Source of the DNA: Entoloma clypeatum
Lineage: Eukaryota; Basidiomycota; Agaricomycetes; Agaricales; Entolomataceae
Direction: 5' to 3'
DNA: 64,000 nucleotides
NCBI GenBank assembly: GCA_963565915.1
Contig: OY751492.1
Location: 3,472,001-3,536,000 of the forward strand
This document shows, one piece after another, positions 21,360-33,514 of this stretch. Position numbers and translations under genes: made by a program. The notes beneath the pieces are model-generated. The model did not search any database. It was not told the DNA's origin and saw only the letters and a list, made by a program, of their open reading frames with translations. The stretch's first letter is position 1; each line of letters starts with the position of its first letter.

Positions 21360-24300
21360 CACCCCCACAAGTGAGATCCTCTAAGGACTCGATACTTGTT
21401 ATAAGAAGATATTTAAATCTCCATTTGCTCAGACTAAATGGGTGCTTTGCTGTATCGTAGAAGCATACACTGTCATTTAAGGTCTATTATCAGAGACCAT
21501 AGTATCCAATCAATCTTAGATGGATACGTTCTCATCAGATATAGAATCTGAGATCAAAGGGATCATCAAAAGGATCAGATGGATCACTTTTTGAGAGAGA
21601 TGGGATGGCACGATAAACTTGCAGCCATAATGGCGCTAGAAGCAGCCAGTGTAGCACGTGAAGCGGCTACTGGTTTGAGAATACTGTAGGCGCTAACGAT
21701 TATTGCAAGCAAGCTCAACAATTTCGCTGTCACCAAACTCGAGGCGACTATGCGCATTGTGCGCAGTGTCAAGCACTCTTGAGTTGATCTCAAAGAGGTT
21801 TCTTAAGTAATTATTTATCTTTAATTACTTGTACCACTATCTACTTTAGTTCTTCTTCGACGTCTTATCATCGGCGGTCATGGCAGTGTTATTGCCAGAG
21901 GGTGATGAAGAAGCAGCGGCGGTGCCAGCTGCAGTAGTGGTGGTGGTGGTGTTGGTGGTTGTGGCAGCATGCGCCGAAAGGTCGGCATGTGCGAAGCGAG
22001 TGTAGAAGGCGGTGGAAAAGTAGGCAAAGAATGCCATCTTTGTAGCCTGCTCTAAAACTCGATTTGAGGAGCGTATTTAAGGCTTTGCCTATCTCACACG
22101 GACCATGCTAAGTCAGATGTTCAGTCTGATTGCATCAGCAAAACACGTGTTAGTTTATTGTCATCCCGGACTAGATCAATGGTTGACATTTTGATATTAC
22201 GATTCATAGATCGGCAAGCGGGCCGTTAATAAGTCAAGTAGACGTAACTCAATTAAGAGCTCGTTAGACTTAATCTATATCGTTCAAATAGTCTTTTTAA
22301 ACCAGTTGATGATATCATGCGTAGCATGATGTAAGCTTGGTATAGCTTATTAATACTCTGGAAGTTGCGTTGAAGACTGCTAACAACCATGGATGAGGCG
22401 GAACTCCAATCTTGAGTATGTAATATTATTGTGGCAGCACTAAGGCGCACTTATAGATAATATCATCTGAGTCGAGTGTGGCACTCAAGACTCAGGATGT
22501 GGATGAACTGATTAGGTTCAGATCCACCGTGGTAGTTTATGCTCTATTCCGGAGTATGGTCTAGTTTAGCATCATAGAGGATGTTTTTTAGATTGCTCAA
22601 AGATATCCCATAATATCTGAGTGTTTGCAAAATATAATTGCGACTCAAGCAGCATATGGATTATTCCGATTTAGGGTTTGTTTGAGATCTCCCCCTGAAA
22701 TCGTATTCCATAAACAGATTTATAGGTGATTAGATAATCAAGCCAACTGTTTGTGCGAGTTGTGTTGTGATTATAGTCAAGTATTTGACTTGCAATTGTA
22801 GTTCTTTTTGTATGTGGTCATACATGTGTTTTGAACATCCGATTTTATGTTCAGAGGTCATTAGAATACCATTCTAAGACGTTAACAGAGATCGACTATG
22901 ATTTGTTGCATGATACAACGGTGACGCGTTTTGTTGGGGAATATTTGGTTTGTGACAAACAAAGATGGCAATCCCAAAAGGGTGCACAATCCAGTGTCGT
23001 ATCCAAGTCGTCAACACAGCTGATTAGGCGCGGATCAGGTGACCTAGCACACTGGTATAATGCCGAGCGGCTGTGACGATCGCGAGCTAGCTCAGCGGGT
23101 TCGTCATCCTCAGGGGCGTTAATGTTGGCGACCCTGAGAGTTCTTTGGTATCTGGTGATGGTGACCATGGATATGTCCAAATATTCAAAGTGTAATAACA
23201 CTTTGATGCGTTCATGCAATCAATAGTAATCTTGTAAACCAAGAACCATGTGTGATGCAATTTAATGCATATTAGTAAGCAATCAATTAATATGCTTCTT
23301 CAAGTAATCAGGAGTGATCACTTGGAATGAAGACCCAACTATAGTCTCTAGGACTAACAGATCGATTCATATGACAGTCTTGATTATCCAAATATCATCT
23401 TTTTGGACGACATGTCATTTTATCTTTGGAGTAAGATAGATCCTTGTTCAAGATGTCGCAGATTTATTGTTAAATCGCAGTGCATCCTATAGAGTGTTGT
23501 ATGTGAATGCGCGTTGGTTCAAAGTCCAATGGCAGCGATGGTCGTGAGCAGGCTCAGCGATATCATCATTCTTTTTTGCAAAGTTCGCTTTAAAAGGCAA
23601 AGTTCAATGAAGAACTGCTTTTCTCTATATTCTCCCCCTTTTCCAGTCAAGTGTGGAATCGTTTCGTGGTAAAACGACATAAATCATTTGCTTCTTAAAT
23701 GGCATATGAACTGAAACAGTGCAGAACTTGGCTGGGAAACCAAATTTCATGTGAAAAGGGTGTGAATCGCTGATCTGAGATAGCTAGTCTCAGGCGATCA
23801 TTCCAGTTCCATTTGTAAGCAATGTTTATTGCAAGATTCCATGACTAATCCATTTTGCAAATAGAGTGTCACAAGGACTCTATTTAATTTCGCAACAGAA
23901 ATTATTTCCCATGCAATAATGGAGAGCGTTAAGATGAGGAGCGTACATGGTTGCTCAACTCAATCTTGTGCTACTTTTTCCAACAGTTGTTGCGGAAAGA
24001 GTGAAGGAACAAGGTTGGTTGGTTAGACCAATCTTGAATCGTTGATTGAAGGGTTTTTGAGACTCTTCTATCTCGTGGATAATGAAGTAGATTTACAACA
24101 TTATTTAAAATGCTTAAAAGCATTTATTATCCAATTTATCATGTGAATTTAGACAGAGGCGTGATTTTAGCATGTCTCTTTCAGCAATGATATAAGGTGG
24201 AATTTTAATCCAATAATAAAGGAGTAAAGTCGCAGCAAAGGACAAGTTAATGACTTGCGTGTTCTTTTTAAGCATGCACAATCACAAGAGGGGTCAGGGA

Positions 24301-24570
24301 TAGAAACTCAATTAAGAGTTCTTTTTGACACCCAATTATGTGATATAGAATCACGTGTTATTATGTGCTTTTCCTTTAATAGTGTGTGGCTTTTGAAAGC
24401 GCATCAACTATTTGGATTATTCCATGATTGGATTTAAGTTATTTGAACATTAAAAATGCGAAGTGCATTTTTCAAGCTCTCTTAGTATTTCTTTCATAGA
24501 CATGTCGCAAATTGTTATATTGCAACCGCGAAAGAGAATACATATCATGCTGCGTAATGATGTGCTGTTT
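21360..24570. other. Interior of gag-only element 1, no pol seen
   Basis: AT-rich, with many stops in all frames. A 63-codon Thr/Ala-rich frame (21846-22037, minus) has no recognised relative. The motif GCGAGCAAGCTCAGC and variants recur near 21706, 23083 and 23545 here and near 26320 and 26482 in the leader. I found none of the copia pol landmarks (YVDD, DSG, HHCC, KHID). Confidence 0.5.
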
Positions 24571-25362
24571 TTAAGGTCCAAGCAGTGGAAACGCTATGTC
24601 GTAATCTTCGACAGGTGGATCCTTTTGACGTTCTGTCGTGACGACGTTGAACACAATTCCGTTATAACTGCCGCGATAGGGCTCAACAAAATGCGAACGG
24701 GCTCGAGATCTCTCCCATAGATTCTGGGATGGATTTTGCAATCCATCACACGATTTCGGCTGAGGATCATAGGTTATTCCTACGTTGTTTAGGTAATCCT
24801 CCAGCGAAAAGTCAGAAGTATGGTTTGGATGATGACGATTGTATTTTTCAACAATCAATTCTCGAACCTTGAAGTAGGTGAGATCATCATTATAGAGAAG
24901 AATCTCTGTGGCATAGTCATCCCAATCAGGAGATGGGAGTGAAGATAGTAACATCAGGGCGTGCGTCGACTGAGAAATAGAATGATGCATGCTGAGGTGA
25001 TCATAGATCTTATCAAGATAATCGATCTCAATCATAGGGTGTCGCTTCATTGAATGTTTGAAGGACAATGCAGCACGGACATCCGACAGAACTGTCGTGT
25101 AGACAGCTCGTCCAAATCTATTCTTTAACTCGAACCAGGTCTTGTAAGACGTGTTTCTGGTGAGATTGATCGACAGATTGCCTCTGACTAAAGTTGCGGC
25201 TTTCCGCTTTGGTGCGGCGGACCCTGAGGGTCCCTTTTCAATGCCAGCAACGATCTGCCACAAACCTTGAGATCTGAGGTACGAACACATAGCGTTCGAC
25301 CACTCAAGGTAGTTGGAGCCGTCAAGAATGGGAACAGCAATCAACGAAGTGATTGATGACAT
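24571..25362 (-). CDS. Copia-type Gag of gag-only element 1
   Basis: An uninterrupted frame of 263 codons from ATG at 25362 (MSSITSLIAVPILDG). It carries the copia Gag signature GSNYLEWSNAMCSYLRSQGL, then LKNRFGRAVYTTVLSDVRAA and LMLLSSLPSPDWDDYA, typical of UBN2/DUF4219 Gag. No CCHC zinc knuckle follows and the frame closes before any protease, so it is Gag alone. It would form particles that package the element RNA. A few upstream in-frame codons without ATG extend to 25395. The intact frame contrasts with the decayed pol around it and suggests selection or youth. Confidence 0.88.
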   Translation of the reverse strand: MSSITSLIAVPILDGSNYLEWSNAMCSYLRSQGLWQIVAGIEKGPSGSAAPKRKAATLVRGNLSINLTRNTSYKTWFELKNRFGRAVYTTVLSDVRAALSFKHSMKRHPMIEIDYLDKIYDHLSMHHSISQSTHALMLLSSLPSPDWDDYATEILLYNDDLTYFKVRELIVEKYNRHHPNHTSDFSLEDYLNNVGITYDPQPKSCDGLQNPSQNLWERSRARSHFVEPYRGSYNGIVFNVVTTERQKDPPVEDYDIAFPLLGP

Positions 25363-25395
25363 GTTGTGATCTGTTTTAAAAACAGTCATCAGCAA

Positions 25396-26844
25396 AACGT
25401 CAAGAACAATTTAAACCAATTAAGGTATTGTCTGAGTTGTTGACACATGTCAGAGAGCTTTGTAAAAGCTTTTTATTAATGTGATTAAGGGTCACAATGC
25501 TGTGGTAATTATTAAAGATGGTCGCCTAAATTTCAGGCGATTGCTCCATTTTTATAATACCGGGTGTGATTCTCCTTTCCTCATCGCTACTGTGCTCAAA
25601 GTGGGACTGAGCATTTCCAATAATCTCGGAACAGTTCGTCAAGGTGCCGACCAGGGTTTCTGGAAGGTTCCAATCAACGAGCGAAGAGAAGAATGATGAG
25701 GATGCATACTGCTTTTTGTTTTCCACATTTGCGGGTACAGACATGGCGTGCATGCCATCCGTATCGCAATTGCGTGACCTTCACCTTCCGGATGCGTGGC
25801 ATCACCATGCAATCCAGATTACAGAGGTGTAGTCTGTGGAAACCGTCATCACGCTGAATTATGCGGATGGGGTGGTGTCGGTCATGGTCTTCTTGAATGA
25901 AGCCATACCGGAAGCAGATGCAAGATCCTTTCATCTAAGAACAATTTTAAGTCAGTATCAGATCTGAGATCGTGCAACCATAAAAATGGGAGATCGAGAT
26001 TGATTGACGAAAAAGGTTCAAGGAACGAAAGTTCCTGAGAATCATGATGTCTGAATGTCAGCACATTGAGATTTACTCGATTTGGTTTGTTGAACCATAA
26101 ACTCATTCTAAGGGCATTGATTAGATCAAATGCTGATAACCGCAAGAAAGTCTTGCTTCTCAAGCAGGCGTCATCACCTCCGCTTTTAGGTATATCTATG
26201 CGTCAATGCTCAAAACAAGTAAAGACTTGGAGCGATAGATAACCGTGTAGTGTTGGGCCTTTTTGAAAGGTTTGTGCTATTGACAAGACATGTCACAGCA
26301 TGTGAAATGTAGATTGCAACTGCGAGCAAGCTCAGCAAGTGTTTGTCATACATGTTGCACATTAGTAGTGGCGGCAGCCATGAAGGCGCACAGCACACTA
26401 GCTATACAAAAATTTGTCCAAATATAGACATAGGCCATAAAGGCGCTAGTCTAGATCAAGGACTAGAGTGCTGACAGCAGCTGCGAGCAAGCTCAGCAGA
26501 TCTGATGCTGTTAAGTTCAGAGGCGATCGCATGCGACTAGCGCGATGCATTCAGCACTCCAGAGCGTAGCGCTCAATAGCCTTGGACATCAGAACTAGGT
26601 GCAGCCGTTGAACGGCGCTCGCTAGTCTGGATCCCCCAAGTATCAAAAACAGATAACTAACTTAAACTAGCTTATGCTACTAGTTTAAAGAGGATAGACG
26701 GCAGCAGCCTGAAAGGCGCGCATGTCATCGCTCACTGGTCAGAGACCAGGTTAGTATCGTACAGGCATAGTAGTCGCAGCAGCTCCGTCAGAGCGTGCTA
26801 ACTACTCTAGGACTTAGAGGGATAAACCCTAGCCTAGGGGCTAT
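25396..26844 (-). other. Leader between PBS and gag of gag-only element 1
   Basis: About 1.45 kb upstream of gag in the element's orientation. No gene is recognised. The minus frame 25882-26163 (93 codons) has no known relative. Repeated GCGAGCAAGCTCAGC and AAGGCGC motifs suggest structured RNA or packaging sequence, but this is inference. Confidence 0.4.
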
Positions 26845-26859
26845 CCGGGGCCCATAACC
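26845..26859 (-). promoter_or_regulatory. Primer binding site, half-tRNA-iMet type
   Basis: GGTTATGGGCCCCGG directly follows the LTR in element orientation. It resembles the complement of the anticodon arm of initiator tRNA-Met, the primer fragment used by Drosophila copia. Confidence 0.7.
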
Positions 26860-27284
26860 TATTGAACAGCACGCCTTGCAGACACAGGGAAGCCTGGTTA
26901 ATAATACTCACATTGAAGTGAAGGGGTTGAGATGTTGGAGAAGAGTGGGTGATGATACAAGTTGTAGAACTTGAATTGCTTTGTTAGAGCGATATTGCCT
27001 ATTGTACTACACTAGTTACATGCAGTACTTATACTTATGGGAATGCACACAGACCAACTACGAGCTAGTAACGCTATTGGCTAGAACATGATGGAACATC
27101 TCTGGTACACAGCATCAAGGCTGTGGTGCGCAGCACTCTGAGTCATTGAGATGACTCAGGGATCTAGAGCGAGTCTAGATTGTTCTATGTTTAGAACACT
27201 TCATGGGACAAGCCTCATGGTAGAACACATGATTATAGTCATGTGATTGACTGTCAATACATCCATTTATTTGAATGTTCAACA
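26860..27284 (-). repeat. 5' LTR of gag-only element 1
   Basis: 425 bp, nearly identical to the LTR at 20935-21359. Followed by TSD CGGTC at 27285-27289 and the rest of the host copia LTR. Confidence 0.93.
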
Positions 27285-27315
27285 CGGTCCACTTGTGTTC
27301 TAGGTCCCGCTTACA

Positions 27316-27325
27316 GGTTATGGGC
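27316..27325 (+). promoter_or_regulatory. Primer binding site of the copia element
   Basis: GGTTATGGGC immediately follows the 5' LTR end CTTACA, the same initiator-tRNA anticodon-arm type of site as in the nested element. Confidence 0.65.
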
Positions 27326-27434
27326 TTTCTTTAGGGACCCTACTGTTGATTGTGCCTTGAGGACGCCTAAACGACTCACATCACGCTCTCTTCGGTTCTT
27401 TTACTGGATTGATCAACGCCGCTCTATTCCCGTG

Positions 27435-30400
27435 ATGGCATTAGCATCTGACCCATGGTTACCCCGCCCGGCCTCAGCGCCTATCTTTTCATCAAGCAGT
27501 GACATGGTTTTTGTCTCTCCAGAACCGACCAGACCCGCTCCGACCACTTTGGCGACCGCTAGTGGACCTTTGAAATTTTCAGCTACACATCCGCATCCAT
27601 TTTATGACATTCCTCCCCACCTTCGTCCATTACATATCCCTCGGAACTCTTTGCAGACCCCCCCAATACCATCATTGCACAAGGGTAAAGGGCGCGCATC
27701 GAGTAATGAGTCCCATACTTTATTCGGACCGACAGCTATGTACAAACATCCCAATACTTCCCCATCACGTCCGCTTCCGAGAAACTCCCCATTTCCACGC
27801 GCTACCACTTCCAAGCTATCGCCTCCTCATGTCCCACTAATACATACAATGCATACTGCCAATTTCCCCGCACATATACCTACATTTTATGATCCGGTAG
27901 TTCATCCATCTCCTCACCGCGCGTCACCCCGCATACCACTGTCTGCATCCCAACTTCCACATCATCCATGACGACCAGCGAACTCCCCTCAGATCACCAT
28001 TTCGTCCTCCATACGTACAGTACCTATCGCTCCGGCTCCAATACCTAGAAATTTCCAATCCTCTACATTCAAAGTTACGTTACCAGACCTTTCACGTATC
28101 CCTCTTCTTTCCACCGCTAGCGATTGGCCTCGGTGGTACGCGGCTATGATCGATATGGTGGACAACTTGGGCCCATATCAACCAACGATGAACTGCACGA
28201 GCCGCTTTCGGAGCCGACCTATCCTCCAGAATTCAACCGTCATTCAACCAGGGCTGAAATCGACGACTACAAGGACTGGTGGAGGTCTGATGGGATTGTT
28301 CGACACATCATCGTTGGCCGACTGGGACAAGGCCCTGTGTCGATGGTACCACCTCGACGTGATATGCTGGGCAATGTGACGTCTACGGCGCGTGACGTAT
28401 ATACTGCTCTAACCAGGAGTTATGGTGGTGGAGATGCCGCAGGAGCGGGGGTAATCAAGGACAAGATTGTACGCTTCAGGTGTGGCACAGGGGGTGATTC
28501 GATCGTACGGTTCGTTGAAGCGTGGCGAGTGACCCTCCAATGACTCCAGGGAACGCCATGGGACTTCACGGACTTTGACCTTACTTGTCATTTCGTCGAC
28601 AATCTTCCGCAAGACGAATCTTTTCGTGAAGTCCGTAAACTTGTCTATGACGGTTTCGATATGCGGCCACCAGTCTATCACCACATTGAATCCCTAGCTA
28701 CGAAGGTACTAGCTATCGATATACGCAACCGCCATCTACACCCTGATCCTCATCAATCCCGATGCGCTACCCGTCCTACCGCCACCGCGAATATCCTGGC
28801 TGTCCCCAACACCTCCATCACACCGACTGTGACCGCGGCCACAGACCCGGTTCCACGAAACCACAATATGGTCTGCTCAACGTGCGGCGCTGTAGGCCAC
28901 TTACACGAACATTGTATCGCTCTGAATGGAGGCAATCCGAACAATGTCAAGGGCCTCAGTCTAGGCCGGAGATGAGAACATGCCAATGTTGCGATGGACC
29001 TTGAGTTACCTACTTCTCCTACACCTGAAGAGCCTCATCTACCAGATGTTACTCCTATGACAGTTACCAAAGCCACAGTAGACCACCATATTGTACCTCC
29101 TTCCCCTGAATCTGATATCATTGTCTACTACCCCATGTGTGAACCGATCCTGCCACCTAATACCGCGTTCATGGCAGCCCCGTTTCTCGACCTCGAGCAT
29201 GCACTGAGTCCAATCGCCTTCCTGACGATCAAGGACCAGTACAACTCCGTCTTGGATTCGGCGGCCTCTTCGCATATATTCCGCGACAGGAGCCTCTTCT
29301 GGACGTACCATCTGGAACAAGCAACACCAGTCGGAACTGCGAATTGTGGTGTTCTGAACACGTTGGCTCGTGGTGAAGTGCGCTTCCGGGCAATGCTGGG
29401 AGGCAGGAAGATTACAATTGTGCTAACGGACTGCTTACACGCTCCGAATGTCCCTATCAACCTCCTCTCCATCGGGAGCTTCCAGGAGAAAGGGATACAT
29501 GTCCATTTCCTTCTGAGCGGAACCACCATTGACTTTCCCTTACCATCTGGGGAACTAGTCCCTCTGCATGCCACCTTCCTCCATTGACTTTTGTTCTTAG
29601 ATTGTGATTTCCTACTCCCACCGAAACCGGTAGTGTTGGTAGCCCCCATGATACCCAACCCTGACGAGACCACCTTCATCCCGGTTGCGGAGACATTCCA
29701 TCTTTGGCACCAGCGTTTGGGCCACGCAAATGCGGATACTACGCGGGAGGCACTCACGAAGAGTCTTGTCAAGGGTATTACATTCACTGGGCCTAGCGAA
29801 CATAATCGGTGCATTTCTTGCATCATCGGGAAGTGCCCACAACAACCATTCATTACGCACAACAGACGCGCAGCACACCCAGGTGATCTCCTGCATATGG
29901 ATATCTGTGGTCCTTTCCCAACGCGTTCACCGGCTGGCAATACTTACTTCATCAGCATTCTGGACTCTTACACACATTTTGGGTTTACATACCCACTATC
30001 CAAGAAGAGCCAGACTTACGACAAGTACCTCCTTGTTGAGTCCGTGGTGGAACGTCAGACAGGTTCATTAGTCAAGTCCATCCGTTGTGATGGTGCCTTG
30101 GAATTTATCAAGGGCCTACTGGGGAATCATTTCAGCAAAAAGGGAATTTCAGTCCAACAGACAGTCCCTTACACATGCTCAGAACGGTTTGGCAGAACGC
30201 TTCATACACACGCTCACCGACGGTGCCCAGGCACTTCTAGCCGATTCTGGCCTACCGGATACCTTCTACATGGATGCTGTCACCACCATCCAATATCTTC
30301 GCAATCGACTCCCATCCAAGGCCTTACCGCCTGACGTTACCCCGCATGAACTCTACAGAGGTAGCAAACCGGATCTCTCCCACCTGCGTGCATGGGGGTG

Positions 30401-32531
30401 CAGGTGTTGGGCATTCGTACCCCCAGAGAAACGTACCCCGGGTAGTCCACGACGTTTCGAGGCGATATTCCTAGGTTACGAGGAGAACCGAATTGGTTGG
30501 CATGTCAGGGTGACAGAAGATGGTGCCTATCATTTCTCTAGAGATGTGATCTTTGATGAGAATGACTGAGGTAAGTTGCGATGTTCGCCGTTGGTCTACA
30601 ACCCTCCACCGAAAGTTCCAACTTCCTCATCCCCACAGCCGACTCGTGTCCGTATCGCTCCTCCCTCTATTCCTGAGACTATACAGGAACATGATGCTCG
30701 TCAAACCTCCAAACCCACTGCTGCGCATGACGACTTCCTAGCCCTTCTAGCCTCCACACCTCCGTCATCCGACATCCACGATGATACATATGCCTATGAA
30801 CTTTCGGCCATCCTGGAGCAGAAGTGTTATGCTTCATTCCCAGACTCCACGCGCTTTCCACGCACCTTCGATCTCTCAAAACCTCCAGACAACTCTCGAG
30901 AGGCACTTGCCTGCCCAGACTCGGCTACTTGGGATTTGGCGATGCACCGTGAATTCAATAGCCTGATCGAGCGTGAGGTATTTGAGCCGGTGACCCTCCC
31001 TGCAGGCCGCAAGGCCATTGGCGTACGGTGGTGTTACACTTACAAGTACCATCCCGACGGTTCGATCATAGTCGGCAAGGAGAAAGCATGCCTAGTGGCA
31101 TTGGGATTCCTCCAGGGACTAGAGGATTACGGGAGGACATATGCACCGGTCACTTGCTTGAGCAGCCTTAGGATCGTTCTAGCGTTTGCCACGAGCAAAG
31201 GATGGTTTATACTCACTTACGACGTGAAAACCGCCTTCCTGAATGCACCACTGTCGCACATCATCTATTGCAAGGTCATACCGGGCTTCCCTCTTTCCGG
31301 CACTGGACCGGAGCACAATTGCATGTTGGTGAAGCGTGCGGTTTATGGACTACGCCAATCGTCTCGAGAGTTCGACCTCCTACTTCGGGCTATCCTTGAA
31401 GAACTCGGCTTCATTCTGTGTGAAATAGATCAGGCTGTCTTCATTGCGCATTACACGAAACCACTGCACCCGTCGATACCCATGCCCACCACTGGTGAAG
31501 ACCTCACCATAATCATGCCAGTCCATGTTGACGATGGTCTGGTTGCAACTAACTCGCTCAAATTGCATAACTGGGTGATACAGCGGATGAACGAACATAT
31601 AGAGGTGATCGACCAAGGGCCCGTGTCCCTCTACCTAGGTATTTGGATCACGCGCGACCTCAATGCACGGAAACTTTGGCTTTCGCAATGACCTTTCATT
31701 GTTGATCTACTCACCGCAAACAACCTCATGAATGCGCAGGTCTCCCCGGTGCCCCTACACCACCCCCTCCATGCCTTATCACCAGCACCACCTAACGCCC
31801 TACCAGACATCCCTGATAGTGAGCTGACAGTCAGCTATCAACGGCTAGTCGGGTCCCTCCTGTACCTTGCCATTTGCACTCACCCCGACATATCCTACGC
31901 TGCGTCTGCACTTGGACAATTCAACTCCAATCCCACCCGCGCCCACATGCTAGCGGCCAAAGGTGTTTTACGCTACCTTCGAGGTACACTCGATTACGCG
32001 CTCGAATTCAATTTCAATCAACAACCGGTTGGACCACCGGACTCACCTTTCCTTCCAAGAGACTGTGGCTTCTCGGACGCTGATTGGGCATCTGACTCTA
32101 CAGATTGCCGTAGCATTTCTGGTCACGCAATCTTTCTCTATGGGGCTCTCGTCGACTATTCAGCGAGTAAACAGAAGACTGTCGCGCTGTCATCCACGGA
32201 AGCGGAATATCTTTCACTAGGATGGTGCTTTCAGGCGGCGATGGCGATCCGCTCGTTCCTCGAGGCGACACAATTACCCATTCCCCGTCCATTTCCCATC
32301 TTATGCGACAATCAAAGTGCTTTACACCTCGCCGAGTCAGATGCTATCAACAACAGAACAAAACACATCGATGTCCAACACCATTTCCTTCGGAACCTCA
32401 TCATGTCTGGTACCTTTGGGACGTCATGGATATCTACCAACAACATGGTCACTGATATATTCACCAAGGCATTACCCCCAGCATTACACGAGAAACATTG
32501 CAAATCCTTGGGACTGGTCTGGCGCCCCTGA
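27435..32531 (+). pseudogene. Copia gag-pol polyprotein, decayed
   Basis: Starts MALASDPWLP at 27435. In order: Pro-rich Gag, SDWPRWYAAMIDMVDN (28110), zinc knuckle CSTCGAVGHLHEHC (28870), protease VLDSAASSHI (29250), GAG-pre-integrase HLWHQRLGHA, integrase Asp in HMDICGP and IRCDGALEF, Glu in AQNGLAERF (30190), RT with VHVDDGL (31525), and RNase H with SDADWASD, SSTEAEYL and KHIDVQHHF. Breaks are TGA at 27969, 28541, 28973, 29585, 30567 and 31689, plus shifts near 28160 and 30175. Most TGAs are in frame with the flanking codons. All domains are otherwise present, so decay is by point mutation. Confidence 0.93.
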
Positions 32532-32608
32532 AACTTCTCATTCTCTCTTTTTCCACTGTCCTTTACATACTTCTCCCTCACATCCATTCCGTCGCGCTGA
32601 TGGGGGTG

Positions 32609-32822
32609 TGTTGGACGTACGTCATATATCATCGCTTACCTACATTTCCCCACGTGATCGCGTATACATTATATATATCGACAATCGACACTTGCGTCCT
32701 CAGTCGTTCCTTCTTTGGACTCCCTGAGGATGTAAGTGCATTGTTGTATTCATCCTGCCTACTCTATCATACTCACGTACCTGTAGTTACACGGTCCACT
32801 CGTGTTCTAGGTCCCGCTTACA
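32609..32822 (+). repeat. Copia 3' LTR
   Basis: 214 bp, TGTTGGACG to CCCGCTTACA, preceded by GATGGGGGTG and followed by TSD GTCAC. Contains CACGTG and a TATATATA stretch, so it may hold the element's promoter. Confidence 0.93.
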
Positions 32823-32827
32823 GTCAC

Positions 32828-33313
32828 ATTAGCCCCAGCTGCCCCCAGAAGCAAGTTATATGCTGAGTCGTCCTATTTCATGCAGCCGAGGTCTTCCGAG
32901 ATGGTCGCGAGGCATGCAAACACTGGTAATAGGCCTGTATGAAGAATGAGATGTCGATGTAGTGATATCTGATGAGATTGATCATTACCACTCCTTCTCC
33001 ACAATATCTGATCACTCGAGGCCTATCATTCGATGTGGGTTGTTTTTTTGCATATGTTGGATTTCTTTCTGTGGTGATACATAGAGTATATGAAAAGATA
33101 TAAGCATTATATTTGACAATTCCGTTTCACCACCCAGAATTTGCCGTGGAAAAAAAAAATCGGCTCGCGTCCTAAGTTCCGCAAAGAGCAGTAATGAATT
33201 TGACTCTTGAATGTGAATCTCTTCAACTGGATAATATTCTCACTGGCATGTCTAGCCCATCCTCTGGAGAATGCACACTCAACGTCTAACCTTTAACACC
33301 AACCTGACTGGAG
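32828..33313. other. Short spacer with interspersed repeat
   Basis: No gene is seen. Contains repeat copy 2 at 33033-33200. Confidence 0.5.
33033..33200 (-). repeat. Interspersed ~165-bp repeat, copy 2
   Basis: Reverse complement of 18408-18575 with scattered, mainly C/T, differences. Confidence 0.75.
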
Positions 33314-33318
33314 CACTT

Positions 33319-33514
33319 TGTTGTTGTGTCGAGCACATCACAATGCAGCATTGTATCTTTGTTCTTTGGTATCTCTTGTGTCTCTTGTTGACTATTTCAT
33401 ATTATAGTAACTAGGGTATATATATCTGTCAGTAGTCAATGGATTGTCCCTCGCGCATTTGCGAGGGTCCCTGCTTATTCCCAGGTGTGCGCCGTTGACT
33501 TGCTCATCTTAACA
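33319..33514 (+). repeat. 5' LTR of gag-only element 2
   Basis: 196 bp. Differs from the 3' LTR at a few C/T positions (GTCGAGC/GTTGAGC, CTCGCGCAT/CTCACTCAT). Confidence 0.93.

Larger units (their letters stand above)
20935..27284 (-). mobile_element. Gag-only LTR retrotransposon (TR-GAG-like), copy 1
   Basis: Two 425-bp LTRs (20935-21359, 26860-27284) differ at about two sites. TSD CGGTC occupies 20930-20934 and 27285-27289. In its own orientation it starts TGTTGAACATTC, has a copia-type PBS (GGTTATGGGCCCCGG, 26859-26845), one gag gene and polypurine GTGGGGGTG before the 3' LTR. No protease, integrase, RT or RNase H motif was found in the 5.5 kb interior. This architecture matches plant TR-GAG elements, which depend on enzymes of autonomous copia partners. 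Confidence 0.85.
20679..32822 (+). mobile_element. Ty1/copia retrotransposon with nested gag-only element in its 5' LTR
   Basis: LTRs start TGTTGGACGTACG and end CCCGCTTACA. GTCAC flanks both sides (20674-20678 and 32823-32827). PBS is at 27316 and the polypurine tract GGGGGTG precedes the 3' LTR. Its own length without the nested 6.35 kb element is about 5.8 kb. The pol order protease-integrase-RT-RNase H defines copia. Coding sequence is decayed by TGA codons and two frameshifts. Confidence 0.93.

Noticed and set aside
18408..33200. The inverted ~165-bp repeat pair as ends of one 14.8 kb element
   Set aside because: The intervening Tc1 and copia elements have their own TSDs. The pair has no TIR-like ends or shared flanking duplication, so they are independent interspersed copies.
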